From a virus: 32,250 bases of DNA. Positions 28,520 through 32,250 of the stretch are shown here, piece after piece. The first letter of the stretch is position 1; every line of letters begins with the position of its first letter. A model generated the notes under the pieces. It saw only the letters and a list, made by a program, of their open reading frames with translations. It was not told the origin of the DNA and searched no databases. The position numbers and the translations under genes are program-made. The stretch covers positions 1-32,250 of the IMG/VR virus record IMGVR_UViG_3300027836_000327. One strand, 5' to 3'.

Positions 28520-30073
28520 TTATCTCAGAGCGGTGTTAATAAATGTAACTGCACCAGTTGTTATACCGTTAGATGCAGTATTAAATCTATTTTTTAAAAT
28601 TCTGTTAGGTGATCCTTTTATGCTACTACTGTTTGTGTAATCAGTGTCAGACCCGGTGGTATACATCAAGTCAGATGCAGCATCGCTAGTAATCATTGAT
28701 CTAATCATGGCAGGAGTAGCAGTAGGGTATACTTCTAATAATAAGGCACATGATCCACATACTTGCGGACTAGCCATACTTGTTCCACTAATGTTCATAA
28801 TTTTAAATGCGGTGTTTGCAGGATAGTTTGTAACATAGCCCGCAAACGCATTAGTTGTAGAGCAAGTGCTCATGATATTTGTGCCGGCTGCATACACATC
28901 AACTCTAGGCCCAGATTCACTTGAAGCACTTTTAACTTCGAACCCACCTGACAAACTTACACCAATGTTTCCAACAATAATAGCACCAGCGGCCATAGGG
29001 CTTGAACCTCTGTGGTAGTAAGTATTTCCAAATCCGTTGGTAAAATAATTATTATAATCTAATCCGCCAACTACATCTATCTTCTGATAGTAGTTTCCGG
29101 CTGCTACACAAACTATAACGCCCTCGGCAACTAGCTCTTCCATGTCAGAATCTACGCTTCCTATGCGAACCCCAAATCTAAAATCTCCAGGTCGACCTAT
29201 CATTCCGTAGTCTGTCCTTCTGCTAGAGCCCGTCCATGAGGTGCCTCTATAGTTTCCGCCTGTGATTCCGCTAAAGCTGGAACCATAGCCCCAGCTCATA
29301 TTAACAACAGTTGGTCGCTTATAGCCAGTTGCAGGATCAACTGGCTTATTACGATGCCACAGTTTAATAACATCAAAGCAATCTGTAACACTAATACCGC
29401 TGCCGCTATCTCCGCCGCCTTCTAATCCGCCAACTTTAACTGAATAAATTCTTGCGTTTTTGGCCCAGCCGTATGTTCTACCGGCAGTAATACCTGCAAC
29501 GTGCGTTCCGTGTCCGTCCCAGTCTCGATAGTGATTTGCTGATTGTGTTCCTGAAATTCCACTAGCAGTATACCAGTTAATTTGTTGCACACGAGAAACA
29601 CCATTCCCATCAAAAAAATCGGGATGGTCAGGTTGAATGCCGCTATCTTGTATAACAACATCTACTCCGCTTCCGTTAAGTATGTATTCATACCCACCGG
29701 TTACAGTGGTATTGCTACCCATAACATTAGTAGCTGCGTTATTTCTAAATAATCCCCAGTTTACAATAGCTGGGTTAGTAATTGCACCAGTTTTGTCAAA
29801 GATTGCATTTTGTGTTGCTGTTAAGCCAATTTGCACATCGTCTCTAAGCTGTGGCGGAATCTCTACAGAAAATATTCTAGGATCGTTTCTTAATGTAGCT
29901 GCTTCTTCATCAGTTAGTGCATAGTGACAACTTCTTAAGCTACCTGGTCGCTCATTGACAATTTCAACTCCTCTGCCGGGGACAAAGGAATCTGTATCAT
30001 TGATGTTTTCTATCTCACTCCAGAAGGCATCATAATCAACCCCTGCGTTGAGACTGACAATATATTCTTTCAT
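28520..30073 (-). CDS. Subtilisin-like serine protease in the fibre block
   Basis: A 517-residue S8-family protease with a full catalytic set: D143 in VVIQDSGIQPDHPDF, H188 in DGHGTHVAG, oxyanion N327 in VAAGNYY, and S432 in SGTSMASPQ. Residues 1-80 look like an inhibitor-type prodomain (EYIVSLNAGVDYDAFW, then YALTDEEAATLRNDPRIFSV). There is no signal peptide, so secretion by the host is unlikely; a virion component acting outside the cell, or maturation of phage fibres, are the main options. Starts and stops mesh with its neighbours: the start overlaps the 527-aa fibre gene by one base (TAATG) and the stop lies three bases before the 951-aa gene. Catalytic assignment is secure; the substrate is unknown. 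Confidence 0.94.
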   Translation of the reverse strand: MKEYIVSLNAGVDYDAFWSEIENINDTDSFVPGRGVEIVNERPGSLRSCHYALTDEEAATLRNDPRIFSVEIPPQLRDDVQIGLTATQNAIFDKTGAITNPAIVNWGLFRNNAATNVMGSNTTVTGGYEYILNGSGVDVVIQDSGIQPDHPDFFDGNGVSRVQQINWYTASGISGTQSANHYRDWDGHGTHVAGITAGRTYGWAKNARIYSVKVGGLEGGGDSGSGISVTDCFDVIKLWHRNKPVDPATGYKRPTVVNMSWGYGSSFSGITGGNYRGTSWTGSSRRTDYGMIGRPGDFRFGVRIGSVDSDMEELVAEGVIVCVAAGNYYQKIDVVGGLDYNNYFTNGFGNTYYHRGSSPMAAGAIIVGNIGVSLSGGFEVKSASSESGPRVDVYAAGTNIMSTCSTTNAFAGYVTNYPANTAFKIMNISGTSMASPQVCGSCALLLEVYPTATPAMIRSMITSDAASDLMYTTGSDTDYTNSSSIKGSPNRILKNRFNTASNGITTGAVTFINTALR

Positions 30074-31656
30074 TATACAGTTCCATCTAAGTTAATCCAG
30101 AACCCGTTTTGGTATGCCTGAACTTTATTTTCAGTTGTGTTATAGATCATATCGCCGTTAACTCCTAACAGCGCAGTGCGTTGAGTTGCATCTAGTAACG
30201 GCAGTCTAAATGTTCCACCGCCTATTACTTTAACGGCAATTGGAGAAGACAAGTCTAATGTTGTAGTAGAAGTTACAGATGCAGCGCCAGTTCCAGTTGC
30301 TTCAAAACGTCCGCCAGTAATAGTGCCAGTGGCAGTAATTTGACCGGTGTGTGATAACACTGATATGCCAGTAGCTCCTGAAATCTTAGTTGGAAAAACT
30401 AAAGTTCCTGCTAAGTTAGTAAAACCAAACTGGATAGCACCCGGTGCTCTACCACTTGTAATTGGAGAATCAACGATTGTTCTAATAATAGTTGATAATC
30501 TAAATGTAGTGCCATCAAATGCGTATGATTTTAAATCACTAGTGACATCGTTTTGATTTGCAGTTGCAGGTGCAGCCTGATTACCACGTTGTTTATAAAA
30601 TCCAATAACTGGACCAAACTGGTCAGCAAACGTTGTTCTTAAATTAACAATAGGAGTTGTTGACGAACTAATTGCCTGGCGAACAATTAATTGTCCTGTG
30701 CCAGTGTCGTCAACTGCAACTGGACCAATTGTTACAATACCTTCATCACTAATTCTTAAGCGATAATCGGAAATACCGTCTGTGTTAGTTGTTTCAAATA
30801 ATAATGAGTTTGGAACTTTGCCGGTTGCAACAGCTCCAGTGATAGAAGAAACAATTGCCCCTGATCTTAAAAATCCAGTGCCGTCATGTGCTGAAAACAC
30901 AATGCTGTTTAAAACATCACCTGTTTGCACAGCAGACGGACTAGCCGCAGTATTTCTAGCACGTCTTAATGCAATACTAGTTGGAATAGCGTTACCGTGA
31001 TATGAATCAAAACGCATAACAGCCTTGTCGCCTACTTCAGAAATAGTATTAAAGACGCCGTCTGTGTGCGTTAGAATATTTCCTGTTGGAGTCCAGGTAA
31101 GATTTGCACCAATTGCAGCAACAGCAGAGCCAGTTGACGCATAATATGGAAACTGCCCGGCAGTGCCAGCACCAACTGTTCCTGATCCGCTGGCTGCAAC
31201 TGTGGCGGTGATAGTATTTGTTTCAGCGGTGTAGCTAAATGTAATACCGGTATTAGTGCCGTTACTTGCAACTAGTGCAGATCCTACAGCATCGACTGCA
31301 TCGTTATTTGTATATGCGCCAGCACTAGTTGCAGAAATTGTGTTTAACGTTTCGTCATACACAAACGAAATGTTTGAATGAGTTCCATTCTCAAACATTG
31401 TTCCTACTGCATCTAATGCTTTATTATCTGTATAGTAGAACTTGTTGTTACCTTCAGGAATGTCGTCACTAGTTAGAGCCACTGCTCCTACCTTAGTATT
31501 AACGCTAGTTACAGGTGCGCTAACTCCGTTGCCGCCAACAGTAACACCGTCGCCTACAAACAATCGCTTATTTGTAGTTTCATAAACTAACTCACCGTCT
31601 GCAGGAGTGATTGTTAATCGCTGTGCGTCACTGCCTCGTCTTAATCTTAATGCCAT
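30073..31656 (-). CDS. Tail-fibre-like structural protein
   Basis: A 527-residue protein starting MALRLRRGSDAQRLTITPAD, followed by GELVYETTNKRLFVGDG, a common N-terminal module of phage fibre and tropism-determinant proteins. Repetitive Thr/Asn/Gly/Ala-rich beta segments follow, including two copies of a YTDNKALDAVG / YTNNDAVDAVGS phrase (about 74-125). The C-terminus ends LGVNGDMIYNTTENKVQAYQ and NGFWINLDGTV, a typical fibre end that repeats the GELVYETTNK theme. This points to a trimeric fibre shaft or appendage. AGGAGATATAA gives a strong ribosome site before ATG 31656. It lies between the 170-aa protein and the subtilase and overlaps the latter by one base. Confidence 0.85.
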   Translation of the reverse strand: MALRLRRGSDAQRLTITPADGELVYETTNKRLFVGDGVTVGGNGVSAPVTSVNTKVGAVALTSDDIPEGNNKFYYTDNKALDAVGTMFENGTHSNISFVYDETLNTISATSAGAYTNNDAVDAVGSALVASNGTNTGITFSYTAETNTITATVAASGSGTVGAGTAGQFPYYASTGSAVAAIGANLTWTPTGNILTHTDGVFNTISEVGDKAVMRFDSYHGNAIPTSIALRRARNTAASPSAVQTGDVLNSIVFSAHDGTGFLRSGAIVSSITGAVATGKVPNSLLFETTNTDGISDYRLRISDEGIVTIGPVAVDDTGTGQLIVRQAISSSTTPIVNLRTTFADQFGPVIGFYKQRGNQAAPATANQNDVTSDLKSYAFDGTTFRLSTIIRTIVDSPITSGRAPGAIQFGFTNLAGTLVFPTKISGATGISVLSHTGQITATGTITGGRFEATGTGAASVTSTTTLDLSSPIAVKVIGGGTFRLPLLDATQRTALLGVNGDMIYNTTENKVQAYQNGFWINLDGTV

Positions 31657-31673
31657 TTATATCTCCTGAATTC

Positions 31674-32186
31674 TTAGATGAACGTGCCAAAATCTATATC
31701 GTTAGGGTTTGGCGTGTCAAACGAACCAAAATCAACATCTGCCCCACCTCCACCACCGCCTGCATCTACCTGTGCTTGTAGGTCCCTGATGTCAATACCC
31801 CATACTAATGCATTTACACTACCTGAAATTGTGATATTACCTTGACCAGTAATATCTTTAGAGTTCATGATTAAATCACCGCCTAGTCTAGGACTGGTAT
31901 CATCCTGCACACGCCCTAGCCCCTCAATGTTTACTGTATTGGCAGTATTGGTTATAGTTAACTTAGTGCTAGTTAGTGTCTTAAACTGCAAAACATTAGT
32001 GGTATTATCTACGTATATCTTAGTGCCTAACCCTAAGTTTTGCCCGGTTACTGCGTCAATTCCGTCACTAATTAAATCAAAGCTACCTTTTACTTTAGTA
32101 AAAGCAGTATATAAATCGTCACCGGTGCCGTCGTTAGGGTAGCTACCTAGGTTTAAAGTTAGTTCTGGTGGTATTGTGAATGCCAT
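31674..32186 (-). CDS. Fibre-region virion protein, 170 aa
   Basis: A 170-residue protein. The N-terminal ELTLNLGSYPNDGTGDDLYT with AFTKVKGSFDLI is a recurrent start of T4-like marine fibre-associated proteins. The middle is beta-rich (TLTSTKLTITNTANTVNIEG, then RLGGDLIMNSKDITGQGNI). The end is a Gly/Asp-rich tail with DVDFGSFDTPNPNDIDFGTF, a duplicated DxDFG(S/T)F phrase. It probably belongs to the tail fibre or baseplate periphery. Only a weak AGAG precedes the ATG at 32186; a GCTAAATA box at 32204-32211 is a poor late-promoter match. The order places it just upstream of the 527-aa fibre gene, 17 bases away. Confidence 0.78.
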   Translation of the reverse strand: MAFTIPPELTLNLGSYPNDGTGDDLYTAFTKVKGSFDLISDGIDAVTGQNLGLGTKIYVDNTTNVLQFKTLTSTKLTITNTANTVNIEGLGRVQDDTSPRLGGDLIMNSKDITGQGNITISGSVNALVWGIDIRDLQAQVDAGGGGGGADVDFGSFDTPNPNDIDFGTFI

Positions 32187-32206
32187 TTTTGTTCTCTTTA
32201 GTATAT

Positions 32207-32250
32207 TTAGCTATCCAATGCCCACTGTGTGCCAGCATCGTATCTAATAT
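32207..32250 (-). CDS. C-terminal end of a gene entering from the right (probable structural protein)
   Basis: The last 14 codons read IRYDAGTQWALDS and stop at TAA (32207-32209) on the minus strand. The phrase resembles ends of phage fibre or collar proteins, and all adjacent genes are fibre-related. Another frame is also open over so short a stretch, so the call rests on the sensible ending and its 20-base spacing to the next start. Confidence 0.45.
   Translation of the reverse strand, partial: IRYDAGTQWALDS

Noticed and set aside
31650-31675. TATAAAT next to the start of the 527-aa fibre gene, like a late promoter
   Set aside because: It overlaps the ribosome site and ATG (AGGAGATATAAATG), so a transcript from it would lack the start codon region.
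1-32250. tRNA genes, CRISPR arrays, insertion sequences, attachment sites
   Set aside because: The gaps between genes are short (the longest is about 160 bases at 19491-19651), and none showed a cloverleaf, spaced direct repeats, transposase or integrase.

Overview
The window is part of a tailed-phage genome of the T4 superfamily (contractile-tailed myovirus). Hallmarks are a family B DNA polymerase of the gp43 type (running off the left edge), a gp44 clamp-loader ATPase, a gp31/GroES-like co-chaperonin, PhoH, a DsbA-like small DNA-binding protein and NATAAATA-type late promoters. AT-rich composition and the particular set of hypothetical proteins resemble the marine/freshwater T4-like phages of cyanobacteria, Pelagibacter and relatives. 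No photosynthesis gene is present here, and the host cannot be named from this window. A two-component spanin shows the host is Gram-negative. Family assignments were made by reading the translations; no database search was run.

Layout. All genes are on the minus strand, so transcription runs right to left, except phoH (19651-20376, plus). From the right: (i) 32250-25059, a fibre/adhesin block (partial gene, 170-aa, 527-aa, subtilase, 951-aa Ig-like protein, 201-aa protein); (ii) 25075-20420, small conserved genes plus replication and host-takeover functions (a DNA polymerase III alpha-like fragment, a gp31-like co-chaperonin, a cytidylyltransferase, gp44, and two paralogous proteins around gp44); (iii) the inverted phoH island, with its own promoter and a convergent terminator; (iv) 19491-15003, two conserved proteins and a lysis cassette (GH19 lysozyme, Rz, Rz1 nested in Rz, second GH19 lysozyme, DUF4337-like membrane protein, holin-like protein); (v) 14991-10936, a small exported protein, DnaJ, ClpA and an unknown protein; (vi) 10862-2159, a tightly packed probable virion-protein block that includes a nucleotidyltransferase, a KWDG protein and a Dps; (vii) 2057-1, dsbA-like, a small membrane protein and DNA polymerase.

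How it fits together. Genes are joined by ATGA or TAATG overlaps, implying translational coupling. Host-type sigma-70 promoters sit before dsbA-pol, clpA, dnaJ, the Pol III-like gene, the cytidylyltransferase and phoH. GATAAATA late promoters sit before virion and unknown genes. The chaperone set (ClpA with an IGF ClpP-docking tripeptide, DnaJ, gp31-like) suggests control of host protein folding and degradation. The most interesting signals are an N-terminal motif shared by seven unrelated proteins that looks like the T4 capsid-targeting sequence, three promoters whose predicted +1 falls on or next to an ATG, promoters nested in hairpins, and a likely gp43 autoregulatory hairpin.

No stretch over 300 bases lacks a gene. 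I saw no tRNA, CRISPR array, insertion sequence or attachment site.
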